From: Bacillus sp. THAF10
GTDB taxonomy: Bacteria; Bacillota; Bacilli; Bacillales; Bacillaceae_I
Assembly: GCF_009363695.1 (NCBI RefSeq)
Contig: NZ_CP045403.1
Location: forward strand, 3,420,501-3,484,500
Length of the DNA stretch: 64,000 nt
Direction: 5' to 3'
The position numbers and the translations under genes are program-made. Positions 6,785 through 17,583 of the stretch are shown piece by piece. The notes under the pieces were generated by a model. The model ran no database searches. It was given only the letters and a program-made list of their open reading frames with translations, and was not told where the DNA came from. Each line of letters begins with the position of its first letter. The first letter of the stretch is position 1.

Positions 6785-7366
6785 ATGAACTTAATTCCTA
6801 CAGTTATTGAACAAACAAGCCGTGGGGAGCGCGCTTACGACATTTACTCCCGCTTATTAAAAGACCGCATCATTATGCTAGGTAGTGCGATTGATGATAA
6901 CGTCGCTAACTCCATTGTGTCTCAGCTATTGTTCCTAGCAGCAGAAGATCCAGAAAAGGATATTTCCCTATATATTAACAGTCCGGGTGGATCCATCACT
7001 GCTGGAATGGCAATCTATGATACGATGAATTTCATTAAGCCTGACGTTAGCACAATGTGTGTGGGAATGGCCGCTTCTATGGGTGCATTCTTATTATCAG
7101 CAGGTGCAAAGGGCAAGCGTTTTGCTCTTCCAAACAGCGAAGTGATGATTCACCAACCGCTTGGAGGCGCACAAGGGCAAGCAACGGAAATTGAGATTGC
7201 GGCTAAACGCATCTTATTCCTTCGTGAAAAATTAAATACAATCCTTTCTGAAAACACTGGTCAACCAATTGAAGTAATCTCTCGCGACACAGACCGCGAC
7301 AACTTCATGACGGCAGACCGCGCTTTAGAATACGGATTAATCGACAAAGTGATCAAAAATAACTAA
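6785..7366 (+). CDS. clpP: ATP-dependent Clp protease proteolytic subunit ClpP
   Basis: 193 residues, full length for the family. The catalytic triad is visible as Ser98 (GMAASMG), His123 (MIHQPLGG) and Asp172 (DTDRDNF). The protein forms the tetradecameric barrel that works with ClpC, ClpX and ClpE to degrade regulators and damaged proteins. The start ATG follows AAGGAGG by 8-9 nt. It is monocistronic: its own CtsR-controlled promoter lies about 100 nt upstream, and a strong bidirectional terminator follows. It is one of the few plus-strand genes here and converges on crh. Confidence 0.99.
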   Translation: MNLIPTVIEQTSRGERAYDIYSRLLKDRIIMLGSAIDDNVANSIVSQLLFLAAEDPEKDISLYINSPGGSITAGMAIYDTMNFIKPDVSTMCVGMAASMGAFLLSAGAKGKRFALPNSEVMIHQPLGGAQGQATEIEIAAKRILFLREKLNTILSENTGQPIEVISRDTDRDNFMTADRALEYGLIDKVIKNN

Positions 7367-7371
7367 CCTAC

Positions 7372-7406
7372 AAAAAAAGAGCATCCCTCCTCGGGTGCTC
7401 TTTTTT
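7372..7406. terminator. Bidirectional terminator between clpP and crh
   Basis: GAGCATCC and GGGTGCTC (7379-7400) pair over 8 bp with A-run and T-run on opposite sides, serving clpP (+) and crh (-). Confidence 0.92.
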
Positions 7407-7407
7407 C

Positions 7408-7665
7408 TTATCCTTCTTGTTGGACATACTCCGTTAGCGCAGTGATTGCTTCCTCTTCATCCTTACCCTCTGCAATTAACGTGATGGTGGAACCAGAGCC
7501 AATCGCTAAACTCATTAAGCCCATAATGCTTTTTGCGTTAACTTTTTTGCCGTCTTTTTCTAAAAAGACCTCACTGGAGAAGCGATTAGCTTCTTGAACG
7601 AAAAGCGCTGCTGGGCGAGCTTGCAGGCCGGTTTTCAAACGAACGTCTACTTGTTTTTGTACCAT
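7408..7665 (-). CDS. crh: Catabolite repression HPr-like protein Crh
   Basis: 85 residues of the HPr fold. The phosphotransfer His15 of HPr is replaced by Gln (LKTGLQARPA), while the regulatory Ser46 is kept (AKSIMGLMS). That combination defines Crh, which cannot carry PTS phosphate but is phosphorylated on Ser46 by HPr kinase and then serves as a CcpA co-repressor. The HPr kinase gene hprK lies 16 kb away in the window. It is the last gene of the yvcI-rapZ-yvcK-whiA-crh operon. AGGAGG precedes the ATG by 7-8 nt. A MITE relic lies between it and whiA. Confidence 0.95.
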   Translation of the reverse strand: MVQKQVDVRLKTGLQARPAALFVQEANRFSSEVFLEKDGKKVNAKSIMGLMSLAIGSGSTITLIAEGKDEEEAITALTEYVQQEG

Positions 7666-7692
7666 TAGTATTCCTCCTATTTATATTTAATT

Positions 7693-7741
7693 GGCTATTT
7701 TCGCAAAAGTTGTTGCTGCTACGTTTTTCATAGAAAAAGAT
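7693..7741 (+). repeat. MITE-like element, internally deleted relic
   Basis: GGCTATTTTCGCAAAAGTTG followed by TTGCTGCTACG reproduces the left end of copies A-D. Most of the interior is missing, and the segment ends TAGAAAAAGAT, resembling the right tip. No clear target duplication remains. It lies inside the whiA-crh intercistronic gap. Confidence 0.6.
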
Positions 7742-7746
7742 ATTGT

Positions 7747-8688
7747 TTAAACAGTTTCACCTGCACGCAATTTTTCGGCAATTTCATCGATTTTCCGTAG
7801 TCTGTGGTTAATTCCAGATTTGCTAATCGCTCCTCCAGACACCATTTCCCCAAGCTCTTTTAATGTAACATCTTGATAGGTGACGCGGAGCTCGGCAATT
7901 TCCCTTAGTTTATCAGGGAGAATCTGTAACCCTACCGTGTTGTCAATATAGCGGATATTTTCCACCTGTCTGATGGCCGCACCAATTGTTTTGTTTAGGT
8001 TTGCGGTTTCACAGTTGACTAGACGGTTTACAGAGTTTCTCATGTCCCGGACAATTCGGATATCCTCGAATTTTAATAGCGCCTGGTGTGCACCAATGAT
8101 ACTTAAGAACTCGGCAATTTTTTCTGCTTCCTTTAAGTAAGTGATGTAACCTTTTTTCCGTTCTAATGTTTTACCATTTAGATGAAAGGTATTCATGAGT
8201 TCACATAAAGATTCATTATGTTCATGGTACAAAGAAAATATTTCAAGATGATAGGAGGAAGTCTCTGGATTGTTGACTGAGCCCCCTGCTAAGAAGGCAC
8301 CTCGTAAATAAGAGCGTTTACAACATTTTTTAGAGATTAACTCTCCGGAAATGTCACGAACAAAGGTAAAGCCATCCTTTAAGATCTTTAGTTCATCTAA
8401 TATATAATGTGCTTGTTCAGCATAACGGACGATATAGACGTTATTTTTCTTCAAGCGCATTTTTTTACGAACCAAAAGCTCCACTGTTACATTATAGATT
8501 CTCTTTGTTAATGTATAGATTCTGCGAGCAATGGCGGCATTTTCCGTTTGAATATCTAATATCAATTTCCTATTAGAAAAGGATAAGGAGCCATTCATCC
8601 GGATGAGCGCCGCAAGTTCGGACTTTACACAACAATCTTTTGTTTCAATCGTTGTTAGTTCTTTTTTGGTTTCAGACGCATAGGACAT
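7747..8688 (-). CDS. whiA: DNA-binding protein WhiA
   Basis: 313 residues. An N-terminal LAGLIDADG homing-endonuclease-like fold lacking nuclease function ([12 protein letters not shown], then [14 protein letters not shown]) is followed by the C-terminal helix-turn-helix ([16 protein letters not shown]...[10 protein letters not shown]). In B. subtilis, WhiA (YvcL) binds DNA and influences cell division and chromosome segregation. The ATG at 8688 is chosen because GGGGGTGA lies 6-13 nt upstream. A longer frame would begin with TTG inside that signal. It sits between yvcK and crh in the conserved operon. Confidence 0.95.
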   Translation of the reverse strand: MSYASETKKELTTIETKDCCVKSELAALIRMNGSLSFSNRKLILDIQTENAAIARRIYTLTKRIYNVTVELLVRKKMRLKKNNVYIVRYAEQAHYILDELKILKDGFTFVRDISGELISKKCCKRSYLRGAFLAGGSVNNPETSSYHLEIFSLYHEHNESLCELMNTFHLNGKTLERKKGYITYLKEAEKIAEFLSIIGAHQALLKFEDIRIVRDMRNSVNRLVNCETANLNKTIGAAIRQVENIRYIDNTVGLQILPDKLREIAELRVTYQDVTLKELGEMVSGGAISKSGINHRLRKIDEIAEKLRAGETV

Positions 8689-8749
8689 CGTTTTCACCCC
8701 CAATGTAAAAGGTTATTTGGTGTCTGCAGGGATAAAACGGCCCGCTAGC

Positions 8750-9721
8750 TTAGTAGGAAGCATCCACATTGAGCATGGAGTATAGCAGGGCAGCGACCTT
8801 TTGAGTATCATGACGAATGACGCCATCCTCATAGCGGATAATTTTATCATGGACAATTTCAAGTCCCAACGAGGATAAGGCCGCAATATCATAAACTACA
8901 GGTGTTGCAGACTCTTTTTTATAGCGAAGTGCAATTTCATCTGGAATGCCTTCGTCGTTCACTAATATCGTATCAATAAAGCTACAGCCAAGGTGCTTAT
9001 TTAATGCTTTGACGTGATCACTTGCGGTGTAGTCCAAGGTTTCACCAGCTTGGGTCATGACGTTGCAAATATATACTTTCTTGGCGCTAGAGTTACAAAC
9101 AGCCTCTCCAATTTTCGGAACAAGCAAATTAGGTAAAATGCTTGTGTATAGACTCCCTGGTCCTACAATAATCAAATCGGCCTTTTGAATCTCTTCAACA
9201 GATTCCATTAATGGCTCCACATTTTCTGGAGTGAGGAATACTCGCTTTATTTTTTGACCTGTTGTAGGGATTTTTGATTCGCCAGTGACTACTGAACCGT
9301 CTTCCATTTCTGCATTTAGTACCACGCTTTGGTTTGCAGCTGGCAGGACCTTTCCTCTGACATTTAGCACCTTGCTCATTTCCCGAATCGCATGGACGAA
9401 ATCACCTGTAATGGTGGTCATAGCCGCCAGTAAAAGGTTTCCTAAGGAGTGACCAGAAAGGCCATTTCCGGTTGCGAAACGGTGCTGAAAAAGGTCCTCT
9501 ATCAAAGGCTCTACATCAGATAAGGCGGCCAGGACATTTCGAACATCCCCAGGAGGAGGAATATGAAGCTCGTCACGCAATCGTCCTGAGCTTCCGCCAT
9601 CATCTGCTACTGTAACGACTGCGGTGATTTCTACATCATAATGTTTTAAGCCTCGCAATAGGACAGGAAGGCCTGTACCTCCGCCTATAATCACTATTTT
9701 CGGCAACTTTGGTCGTTTCAT
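8750..9721 (-). CDS. yvcK: Gluconeogenesis factor YvcK/MgfK (UDP-sugar-binding, CofD-like)
   Basis: 323 residues. The Rossmann-like N-terminus IVIIGGGTGLPVLLRGL and the conserved VTVADDGGSSGRLR and GDVRNVLAAL motifs identify the YvcK family. Family members bind UDP-GlcNAc and are needed for growth and normal shape on gluconeogenic carbon sources in B. subtilis. The start codon overlaps the rapZ stop by 1 nt, showing translational coupling. The 61-nt gap to whiA holds a Shine-Dalgarno but no terminator. Confidence 0.95.
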   Translation of the reverse strand: MKRPKLPKIVIIGGGTGLPVLLRGLKHYDVEITAVVTVADDGGSSGRLRDELHIPPPGDVRNVLAALSDVEPLIEDLFQHRFATGNGLSGHSLGNLLLAAMTTITGDFVHAIREMSKVLNVRGKVLPAANQSVVLNAEMEDGSVVTGESKIPTTGQKIKRVFLTPENVEPLMESVEEIQKADLIIVGPGSLYTSILPNLLVPKIGEAVCNSSAKKVYICNVMTQAGETLDYTASDHVKALNKHLGCSFIDTILVNDEGIPDEIALRYKKESATPVVYDIAALSSLGLEIVHDKIIRYEDGVIRHDTQKVAALLYSMLNVDASY

Positions 9722-10611
9722 TAGCGTTTTCCCTTTCGCTTTTCAATATCTCGGTGTGTAAGGAGTGTATCATATTCATCCTTAAAATGCTTGGCAAAGT
9801 ACTCTGCAAGCGTAACAGAGCGATGCTGCCCTCCTGTACAACCGATTGCCAACACTAATTGACTTTTGCCTTCTCGCTTGTAATACGGAAGCATGAAGCT
9901 CAATAGTTCTGTCAGCTTTTCAATAAACTTTTGTGTTTCCGACCATTTTAGGACATACGAGGAAACCTCTTCATCCAAACCTGTCATTGGTCGCATATGA
10001 TCAATATAATGTGGGTTTGGCAGGAAACGCACATCAAACACCAAGTCAGCATCTATCGGGAGACCATATTTAAAGCCAAAGGAAACGACATTCAATTTAA
10101 AGGTTTGTTTGGAGTGAGTAGCAAATTGTTTGAGGATTTTATCTCTAAGCTCGCGTGGTTTCAAGTTGGAAGTATCCAAAATCAATTGTGCACGGCCCTT
10201 CATTTCTTCGAGTAATTCACGCTCATGCTCAATTCCTTCAAGTGGGAGACCCGTTTTTGCTAGTGGGTGGGATCTTCGTGTTTCCTTATATCTGCTTACT
10301 AGAACGGAATCCTTGGCATCTAGAAACAGAATTTGTGGAGTGACCCAAGAAAGCTCAGAAATGTCATCAAGTGCTTCAAACAGACTATCAAAAAACTCCC
10401 GTCCGCGTAAATCCATCACCAATGCTACTTTATTCATTTTATTGCCGGACTCTTCCATAAGCTCCAAAAACTTTGGCAGCAAAGTCGGCGGCAGGTTATC
10501 TACACAGAAAAAACCTAGATCTTCTAAGCTTTGAATGGCAACCGTTTTGCCTGCACCACTCATTCCTGTGATAATTACTAATTCTACATCACTACTTGTA
10601 CCTGTACTCAT
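9721..10611 (-). CDS. rapZ: RNase adapter RapZ / YvcJ nucleotide-binding protein
   Basis: 296 residues. The Walker A motif [13 protein letters not shown] is near residue 15 and [15 protein letters not shown] follows, as in the YvcJ/RapZ family. The C-terminal half has the conserved [19 protein letters not shown] segment. E. coli RapZ senses GlcN6P and directs RNase E to GlmZ. The Bacillus protein binds and hydrolyses GTP/ATP, affects competence, and its RNA role is less clear. The start follows GAGGGAGTG. It is the second gene of the operon, 26 nt after the Nudix gene. Confidence 0.95.
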   Translation of the reverse strand: MSTGTSSDVELVIITGMSGAGKTVAIQSLEDLGFFCVDNLPPTLLPKFLELMEESGNKMNKVALVMDLRGREFFDSLFEALDDISELSWVTPQILFLDAKDSVLVSRYKETRRSHPLAKTGLPLEGIEHERELLEEMKGRAQLILDTSNLKPRELRDKILKQFATHSKQTFKLNVVSFGFKYGLPIDADLVFDVRFLPNPHYIDHMRPMTGLDEEVSSYVLKWSETQKFIEKLTELLSFMLPYYKREGKSQLVLAIGCTGGQHRSVTLAEYFAKHFKDEYDTLLTHRDIEKRKGKR

Positions 10612-10637
10612 GGTGTTCCACTCCCTCTACTTTTCGT

Positions 10638-11099
10638 TCAATTCGGATCAAGACGATAGGATAGAAGCTCAAAATCTGGTGTATACGTAAACGTTCCATA
10701 AATCATCCCAGAGCCCTTCATCAGATAATCGAGAATATGATAATCACCCGGTGCCATTGGAAGCTTCCCTACTTCCTCCTGCTTATGCCACTCGAGTTTT
10801 CCCTCTTCAGATTCTGATACATTTTGGCCATCGAACTCTGTTGCAAGAAAGGTAAACATCATCCACTCTGATACAATGTCATTCCCATCTTTTATGATAA
10901 AAGTGAAAACTCCCTTAAGAGCTGGATTTTTTAAGTATATGCCTGTTTCTTCGCGATACTCTCGTACAACCGAGTCCTTGATGGATTCCCCTTGCTCCAT
11001 TTTTCCCCCCGGAGCAACCCACCAGCCTCTTCTCGGCTTTTGTAAAAGGAGGACCTGATCGTCTTTTGTTAAAACACAGTTTGTTACTCTTTGCATCAT
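10638..11099 (-). CDS. yvcI: Nudix hydrolase (YvcI-type)
   Basis: 153 residues. The Nudix box is complete: GGKMEQGESIKDSVVREYREETGI fits G-x5-E-x7-REUxEExGU. The catalytic Glu pair should bind Mg2+ and hydrolyse a nucleoside diphosphate derivative, but the substrate is unknown. It is the first gene of the rapZ-yvcK-whiA-crh operon, as in B. subtilis. Two adjacent ATG codons (11099 and 11096) follow AAAGGGG; either could start. The 424-bp upstream gap holds the promoter, a candidate cre site and the trxB terminator. Confidence 0.9.
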   Translation of the reverse strand: MMQRVTNCVLTKDDQVLLLQKPRRGWWVAPGGKMEQGESIKDSVVREYREETGIYLKNPALKGVFTFIIKDGNDIVSEWMMFTFLATEFDGQNVSESEEGKLEWHKQEEVGKLPMAPGDYHILDYLMKGSGMIYGTFTYTPDFELLSYRLDPN

Positions 11100-11249
11100 T
11101 ACAACCCCTTTTATGCATAAAAAATATATCTATAATTACAAACGGAGCCTAGTGTGTCTTTTTTCATTTTACAGGAAAAAGACGCTTTTAGACACAAGAA
11201 AGTTCTACAAATTACTGAACACTTCTATAAGGTACCGATTTCAGAATTC

Positions 11250-11265
11250 TTGTAAGCGCTTTTAA
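11250..11265. promoter_or_regulatory. Candidate CcpA cre site upstream of yvcI-crh operon
   Basis: TTGTAAGCGCTTTTAA matches the cre consensus WTGNNARCGNWWWCAW at 15 of 16 positions. It overlaps the predicted start of transcription from the promoter at 11269-11297, a position where CcpA would repress. Confidence 0.55.
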
Positions 11266-11268
11266 AGT

Positions 11269-11297
11269 ATTGTAGCCTTCTTTCTCATATTATACAA
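11269..11297 (-). promoter_or_regulatory. Possible sigma-A promoter for yvcI operon
   Basis: -10 TACAAT (11269-11274), 17-nt spacer, -35 TTGTAT (11292-11297). The -35 is weak (TTG only), and the leader to yvcI would be about 160 nt, so another promoter may exist nearer the gene. Confidence 0.45.
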
Positions 11298-11346
11298 ATT
11301 CGACATTAATCCTTTTATTCCTATCGGATTTGTTGTAAAAAAGCAT

Positions 11347-11381
11347 AAAAAAAGGACACGGGAAAAAGGGAAACCCGTGTC
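11347..11381 (-). terminator. Terminator of trxB
   Basis: GACACGGG (11355-11362) pairs perfectly with CCCGTGTC (11374-11381); on the minus strand it is followed by a run of seven T. It lies 143 nt beyond the trxB stop. Confidence 0.85.
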
Positions 11382-11523
11382 ATCCACTATATTTATAAAA
11401 GGGGGTCAATTACTATTTATATAATAACCGATAATTGTTTCAGTGCTGTTACAGACCGGTTAAAGGGTAGTTACGTTTTGGTTAAAGGGATGTTTCGACA
11501 GCTTTTTTTATAGTTCGACATAC

Positions 11524-12534
<1,011 letters not shown>

Positions 12535-12635
12535 TTATTCATCTAAGTTAGATTTTCGGAATATCTATCTTAAAGTATTCCCAGTTACTATCCTATATAA
12601 CAGATGGTTTTCAGTCTACTTTTCTGCTCAGCAAT

Positions 12636-12669
12636 AAACAAAAAACCGAAACCCCAAAGGCTTCGGTTT
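12636..12669 (-). terminator. Terminator of TPR gene
   Basis: AAACCGAA (12643-12650) pairs with TTCGGTTT (12662-12669), overlapping the TPR gene stop codon; a T-rich tail follows on the minus strand. Confidence 0.85.
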
Positions 12670-14143
12670 ATTGTTCATCAAGTTGGGAATCAATCGCTTC
12701 TAGTTCTTTGCTGTATTTTTGAACCGTGCTGACGGAAACATCAAAAAGCGCTGCCGCTTCTTTTTGACTCATCGTAGTGCTTGACTCTTTATACCAACGA
12801 TAGGCAAATGCTGCTGCAATTGCTTTTTGGTTTTTAAAGCTAACTTCTGCATCACTTTGATGTACTCGCACGAGAAAAGTATGCCAATCCATCATAAGCG
12901 GTTGCTTCAGTGTTTTACTAAAATAAAGCTGAGCAATGGCATACCCATTTTTAACTAATGTAGGAGCATTCTTTTTCTTATGTGCAGCATATTCCATGTA
13001 CTCCTGAATCACCGGAGGCTGTTCAAGCGTATCCATTTCTCTTTGCATAAAAGAAAAGGCGCGTTCACGATCCTTGTCATTCTTTGATACACTAGTAAAG
13101 AAAATATAGGTTAAAATCTCTCCAACTTTATCTGAAACAGATTCAGCTTCTTCTTCACGCCATGGGTGCGTCCCTTTTTTTTCTGGGTCAAGTTCAACCA
13201 ACTTATCCCAAGCTTGTTCTGCCACGGTTTGCTTTTCCACATAATAGGCAGAAATAGAAAGCCAGTAATAAAACGTGCTGTCTCCTTGGAACCCATTCTT
13301 TTGCAAGGAACGGAGCCATTTATAAGCCACTTCATATCTGCCAATCATCCCAAGTGTCGCACCAAGCTTATAGCGGTGTTCCATTAATATTGGTTTTACC
13401 TTCTCCAAACGATCGGCAAGCGCATCGACCTCTTCCCATCGACCTTCTCGGTAGTAAAAAACGAGCAGGTTACATAGCGCATGGAGATTGCCTGGGTTTT
13501 TCTCAAGAATTTCCTCGATTACCTGAGATGCTTTTTGTGAATTTCCTTTATAGAAATGTGCCAATGCCAGGTTGTTATAGGCAGACCAGAATTGCGGATA
13601 TTCAGCAATTATTTGCTTTAACAGCTTAATTGCTTCGTCAAATTGCCCAGTCTCTAAAAGGCCCTTTGCATTCTCCTGCATAACGATAAGTTGATCCTGA
13701 TCATCTTCTAAGTCGGTCATGTCGTCCACTTCAATTTCAAGGAGATCAAGTAAATCTTCGGTATCCTCTAGAAACTCTCCGTCTGGTTCTTTTTCTAAGT
13801 ATGCTTCAGCATGCTTTCTAGCCTCTTGAAATAATCCAAGAAAGGCATAATTATTAGCCATAAAATAATGACAATCATACATGTCAGGAGCAAGCCCATT
13901 CACAATGTTTTGAAGATAATCATTGGAGCGCTGATATTCACCAAGCTCTGTCAGTACGATTGCTAACTGACATAGGATCGATGCATTATCAGGCTTCATC
14001 GCTTCAGCGCGTTGCAGCCATTTTCTCGCTTTATATAAATCCCGCTTTCGATAAGCGCGGATGCCTTTTTGATAAAAATAATCACCATTTTGCGCAAATG
14101 GGATGACCTTTGCTTCAGGTTTTACATTTGAGTATTTTCCCAT
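12668..14143 (-). CDS. Tetratricopeptide-repeat protein with C-terminal HTH-like segment (YvcD-like)
   Basis: 491 residues, no signal peptide. TPR motifs are clear at about residues 25-58 (YQKGIRAYRKRDLYKARKWL), 60-95, 160-195 (ETGQFDEAIKLLKQIIAEYP) and 195-230. A long acidic linker is near residue 135. The last 40 residues (MSQKEAAALFDVSVSTVQKY) look like a helix-turn-helix used for sequence recognition or protein contact. It resembles B. subtilis YvcD, which lies in the same neighbourhood, between his and trxB. The role is unknown. ATG at 14143 follows GGAGG by 5 nt; a longer frame would start within that signal. Confidence 0.8.
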   Translation of the reverse strand: MGKYSNVKPEAKVIPFAQNGDYFYQKGIRAYRKRDLYKARKWLQRAEAMKPDNASILCQLAIVLTELGEYQRSNDYLQNIVNGLAPDMYDCHYFMANNYAFLGLFQEARKHAEAYLEKEPDGEFLEDTEDLLDLLEIEVDDMTDLEDDQDQLIVMQENAKGLLETGQFDEAIKLLKQIIAEYPQFWSAYNNLALAHFYKGNSQKASQVIEEILEKNPGNLHALCNLLVFYYREGRWEEVDALADRLEKVKPILMEHRYKLGATLGMIGRYEVAYKWLRSLQKNGFQGDSTFYYWLSISAYYVEKQTVAEQAWDKLVELDPEKKGTHPWREEEAESVSDKVGEILTYIFFTSVSKNDKDRERAFSFMQREMDTLEQPPVIQEYMEYAAHKKKNAPTLVKNGYAIAQLYFSKTLKQPLMMDWHTFLVRVHQSDAEVSFKNQKAIAAAFAYRWYKESSTTMSQKEAAALFDVSVSTVQKYSKELEAIDSQLDEQ

Positions 14144-14244
14144 TTTAGCCTCCATCAGTTCTTTCTTAACCTTGGTAGTATAACATACGGAGGCCTTGAA
14201 AGACAGGAGGGATTTTTTTCAATTTCGTAAAGGAAAGACTGCCT

Positions 14245-14865
14245 TTACTTGGCATGTCGTTCTTCTAGCACAGCCAATACTTCTTCAAGCTTAACGTCCT
14301 GCTCGTTTAACAACACCATCACATGGAATAATAGATCCGCAACCTCCCAAGTTAGCTCACTCTTGTCCCGGTTTTTCGCAGCGATAATTACCTCTGATGC
14401 CTCTTCTCCGACCTTCTTGAGAATCTTATCGACACCTTCTTTAAATAGGTAGGTTGTATAGGAGCTCTCAGGCATCTCTTGTGCCCTTGATGCTATCACT
14501 GCCTCCAAGCGGGCTAAGATGGAAGAGGATGTCGGTTGCTTCGTTTCTAGCACAACTTCATGAAAACAGCTCGTTTCCCCTTTATGACAGGCTGGTCCTT
14601 TTGGTTCCACTAGCACAAGCACTGCATCCTGATCACAATCATAGCGCATCCCTACCACGCTTTGAGTGTTTCCAGATGTCGCACCTTTATGCCAAAGCTC
14701 TTGGCGAGAACGGCTCCAAAACCAGGTCTCACGGGTTTCAACGGTTTTCACCAGCGACTCACCATTCATGTAGGCAAGTGTTAACACCTCTTTGGTTGTT
14801 GCATCCTGAACAATGGCAGGCACAAGTCCTTTTTCATCGAACGTCACTTCTTCTAGTCTGATCAT
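14245..14865 (-). CDS. hisIE: Bifunctional phosphoribosyl-AMP cyclohydrolase / phosphoribosyl-ATP pyrophosphatase
   Basis: 206 residues. The N-terminal HisI domain (about 1-105) has the Zn/Mg-binding [10 protein letters not shown] and [14 protein letters not shown] motifs. The C-terminal HisE domain (about 115-205) has the helical [15 protein letters not shown] and [13 protein letters not shown] motifs. The enzyme catalyses steps 2 and 3 of histidine synthesis, hydrolysing PR-ATP to PR-AMP and opening the adenine ring. It is the last gene of the operon, and its start overlaps the hisF stop by 4 nt (ATGA). No clear terminator is seen in the 100 nt after its stop. Confidence 0.97.
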   Translation of the reverse strand: MIRLEEVTFDEKGLVPAIVQDATTKEVLTLAYMNGESLVKTVETRETWFWSRSRQELWHKGATSGNTQSVVGMRYDCDQDAVLVLVEPKGPACHKGETSCFHEVVLETKQPTSSSILARLEAVIASRAQEMPESSYTTYLFKEGVDKILKKVGEEASEVIIAAKNRDKSELTWEVADLLFHVMVLLNEQDVKLEEVLAVLEERHAK

Positions 14866-15620
14866 CGAACCTGCACTCCTTTTTCCTTTAAGTAGCTCTT
14901 CACTTCTTTTACCGATGTTTCTTTGTAGTGGAAGATGGACGCAGCAAGTGCAGCATCTGCCGCTCCTTCCTCAAATGCCTCTAAAAAGTGTTCGGCAGCT
15001 CCAGCTCCCCCAGAAGCGATAACAGGAATACCCACTGCTTCACTTACGGCTTTCGTTAGCGAGAGGTTAAAGCCGTTCTTTTCACCATCACTATCCATGC
15101 TCGTAAGTAAAATCTCGCCGGCACCAAGCTTTTCGGCTTCTTTTGCCCAAGCGACAGCTTCCCATTCCGTTTCTCTTCTACCACCATGTGTAAACACTCG
15201 CCACGAGCCAAGCGTTTCATCATATTTTGCATCCATAGCCACTACGATGCATTGTGAACCAAAGTAGTCTGCTCCTTCTTTAATCAACGCAGGATTTAGT
15301 AAAGCAGCGGTATTTAAGGAGACTTTATCCGCACCTGCCCTCAGCATCCTTTTCATATCGGCCAGCTTGTTAATTCCCCCTCCAACGGTAAACGGAATGG
15401 CAAGGGTGGCGGCAACCTGTTCCACCACATCCACCATCGTTTCTCGTCCTTCATGAGAAGCCGAAATATCAAGAAACACGAGCTCGTCTGCTCCTTCTTG
15501 ATCGTAAAACTTAGATAATTCAACAGGATCGCCAGCATCCCTTAGTCCTAAAAACTGAATGCCTTTTACCACCCGTCCATCCTTGACATCTAAGCACGGG
15601 ATGATTCGTTTTGCGAGCAT
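14862..15620 (-). CDS. hisF: Imidazole glycerol phosphate synthase, cyclase subunit
   Basis: 252 residues, a (beta/alpha)8 barrel. The catalytic Asp near residue 11 ([16 protein letters not shown]) and the second catalytic Asp in VVAMDAK are present, with phosphate-binding glycine loops (VGGGI, ASGGAG). With HisH it converts PRFAR plus ammonia to imidazole glycerol phosphate and AICAR. ATG directly follows the hisA stop codon (TAAATG), with GAGGTGA inside the hisA 3' end as ribosome-binding site. Confidence 0.98.
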   Translation of the reverse strand: MLAKRIIPCLDVKDGRVVKGIQFLGLRDAGDPVELSKFYDQEGADELVFLDISASHEGRETMVDVVEQVAATLAIPFTVGGGINKLADMKRMLRAGADKVSLNTAALLNPALIKEGADYFGSQCIVVAMDAKYDETLGSWRVFTHGGRRETEWEAVAWAKEAEKLGAGEILLTSMDSDGEKNGFNLSLTKAVSEAVGIPVIASGGAGAAEHFLEAFEEGAADAALAASIFHYKETSVKEVKSYLKEKGVQVR

Positions 15621-16349
15621 TTATTTCACCTCAATCAACGCTTGTTCAAGATTTATTTTATTGGTGTAAATAGCTTTACCGACAATGGAGCCAGCTACCC
15701 CTGTATCTACGTATTGTCGCAACGCTTTTAAATCTTCAAGAGAACTCACTCCACCTGAGGCGATGACTTCTGCACCGGTAGCCCTGGCAAGCTCTGCAGT
15801 TGCTTCAATATTTGGTCCAGAAAGCATTCCATCTGTTGCGATATCAGTGAAAATAAAGGTTTTCGCGCCTGCTTCAGCTAGTTCTTTTCCTAATTCAGTC
15901 GCCTTGAAAGTGGATGTTTCCACCCAGCCCTCTGTTGCGACAAAGCCATCTTTTGCATCTAAACCTATGGCAATTTTTTCTCCATATTTCCTCAGCATCT
16001 CACAGACAAAGGCAGGATTGTTAATTGCAGCACTTCCTAGGATAACTCGGTCCACTCCCTGTGACAAATAGTACTCGACATCGGAGGCTGTTCGAATCCC
16101 TCCACCAATTTGCACCTTTACTGGTAATTTGCGCGCAACGTCAAGGACAAAGCTGTCATTTACAGGCCTGCCTTCTTTCGCCCCATCCAAATCCACCATA
16201 TGGATCCACTCTGCTCCTTGCTTGGCAAATTGCTCTGCCATCTCATAAGGTGAGTCCCCATATATCGTTTCTTTCGTATAGTCCCCCTGCAAAAGACGAA
16301 CACATTTACCTCTACGCATATCTATTGCCGGATAGATGATAAAACTCAT
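15621..16349 (-). CDS. hisA: ProFAR isomerase
   Basis: 242 residues, half-barrel-duplicated (beta/alpha)8 enzyme. The catalytic Asp8 ([15 protein letters not shown]) and the second Asp around residue 129 (IGLDAKDG) are visible, with the phosphate loops IGGGIR and ASGGVS. It performs the Amadori rearrangement of ProFAR to PRFAR. It lies 1 nt downstream of the hisH stop, with GAGGAGAG as Shine-Dalgarno in the hisH 3' end. Confidence 0.98.
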   Translation of the reverse strand: MSFIIYPAIDMRRGKCVRLLQGDYTKETIYGDSPYEMAEQFAKQGAEWIHMVDLDGAKEGRPVNDSFVLDVARKLPVKVQIGGGIRTASDVEYYLSQGVDRVILGSAAINNPAFVCEMLRKYGEKIAIGLDAKDGFVATEGWVETSTFKATELGKELAEAGAKTFIFTDIATDGMLSGPNIEATAELARATGAEVIASGGVSSLEDLKALRQYVDTGVAGSIVGKAIYTNKINLEQALIEVK

Positions 16350-16350
16350 A

Positions 16351-16983
16351 TTATCTCTCCTCTTCCTTTACCAACTTGACGAAGTTTTCTAGAATGGCCA
16401 TTCCGGTACTGCTGCTTTTTTCGGGATGAAATTGCGTTCCAAAAACATTTCCTCGCCCCACAACCGCGGGTACTTCTTCATGATAGCTACTGCTTGCCAG
16501 CAGCTCATTTTTATCGTATTGATCCACATAGTAAGAATGAACAAAATACACATAATCTTCTGGGACACCTAGTAAAACTGGGGATGGTTGTTGAAATGCA
16601 AGCAGGTTCCAGCCCATATGCGGAACTTTGTAGGAGGCTCCCTGTTTGGAAACTCCAGAAAAACGCTTTACCTTTCCTTTTAATAGCGACAAGCCCTTTG
16701 TTGGTCCATTTTCATCACTTTCTTCATATAAAAGCTGCATGCCAAGACAGATGCCTAGAATTTTTTTTCCGCGGCTCGCTTCGTCCTTGATAAATGCATC
16801 CAGGCCTGTTTCCTGTAAAATGGCCATGGCATCTCTAAACGATCCCACACCCGGAAGGAGAAGAGCGTCTGTTTCAAAAAGCACGTCTTTGTCGTTAGAA
16901 AGAAGGTAATCTGCACCGATTCGTTCCAATGCCTTGCTGACACTGTACAAATTCCCCATTCCGTAATCAATGATGCCAATCAT
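16351..16983 (-). CDS. hisH: Imidazole glycerol phosphate synthase, glutamine amidotransferase subunit
   Basis: 210 residues. The class I amidotransferase triad is visible as Cys ([13 protein letters not shown]), His and Glu ([10 protein letters not shown]); the oxyanion segment LPGVGSF is present. HisH releases ammonia from glutamine and channels it through the HisF barrel. The start codon immediately follows the hisB stop (TAGATG). The length is normal and no residue is missing. Confidence 0.98.
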   Translation of the reverse strand: MIGIIDYGMGNLYSVSKALERIGADYLLSNDKDVLFETDALLLPGVGSFRDAMAILQETGLDAFIKDEASRGKKILGICLGMQLLYEESDENGPTKGLSLLKGKVKRFSGVSKQGASYKVPHMGWNLLAFQQPSPVLLGVPEDYVYFVHSYYVDQYDKNELLASSSYHEEVPAVVGRGNVFGTQFHPEKSSSTGMAILENFVKLVKEEER

Positions 16984-17571
16984 CTATAACATTCCCTTCG
17001 TTGACGGTACTCCCTTAATTCTTGGATCAATCATGGTTGCTTCATCCAACGCTCTGCCAAGCGCTTTAAAAATCGCTTCAATAATATGATGCGTATTCGT
17101 TCCGTAATGAACGATTACGTGCAGATTCATGCGAGCTTCAAGCGCAAGCTTCCACAAAAATTCATGAACTAGCTCGGTATCAAAGGTTCCCACCTTTTGA
17201 CTTGGAAATTCCGCACGCATTTCAAGATGCGGTCGATTGCTCAAATCGACTACCACCTGTGCAAGCGCCTCATCCATTGGCACAAATGCATTTCCGTATC
17301 TTTTTATCCCCACTTTATCCCCAAGGGCATCCTTTAGCGCCTGTCCAAGGGAAATACCAATATCTTCTGTTGTGTGGTGATCATCAATATCCACATCTCC
17401 GTTTGCCTGTACAGTAAGATTAAATTGACCATGCTTGGTGAAAAGGTCGAGCATATGGGTCATAAATGGCACCGGTGTCTCGAGCTGTGCCGTTCCCTCT
17501 CCATCCAATGCTAGCGTAAGCTCTATCTGTGTTTCCTTCGTTTTTCTATCAATACTTGCCATCCTCGTCAT
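16984..17571 (-). CDS. hisB: Imidazoleglycerol-phosphate dehydratase
   Basis: 195 residues, the monofunctional form typical of Gram-positives. The two His-rich Mn-binding motifs [13 protein letters not shown] and [20 protein letters not shown], with the conserved FMTHMLDLF loop, are all present. It dehydrates imidazole glycerol phosphate to imidazole acetol phosphate. ATG at 17571 has GAGGAG 8 nt upstream, overlapping the end of hisD, 12 nt away. Confidence 0.98.
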   Translation of the reverse strand: MTRMASIDRKTKETQIELTLALDGEGTAQLETPVPFMTHMLDLFTKHGQFNLTVQANGDVDIDDHHTTEDIGISLGQALKDALGDKVGIKRYGNAFVPMDEALAQVVVDLSNRPHLEMRAEFPSQKVGTFDTELVHEFLWKLALEARMNLHVIVHYGTNTHHIIEAIFKALGRALDEATMIDPRIKGVPSTKGML

Positions 17572-17583
17572 CTGAAACGCTCC

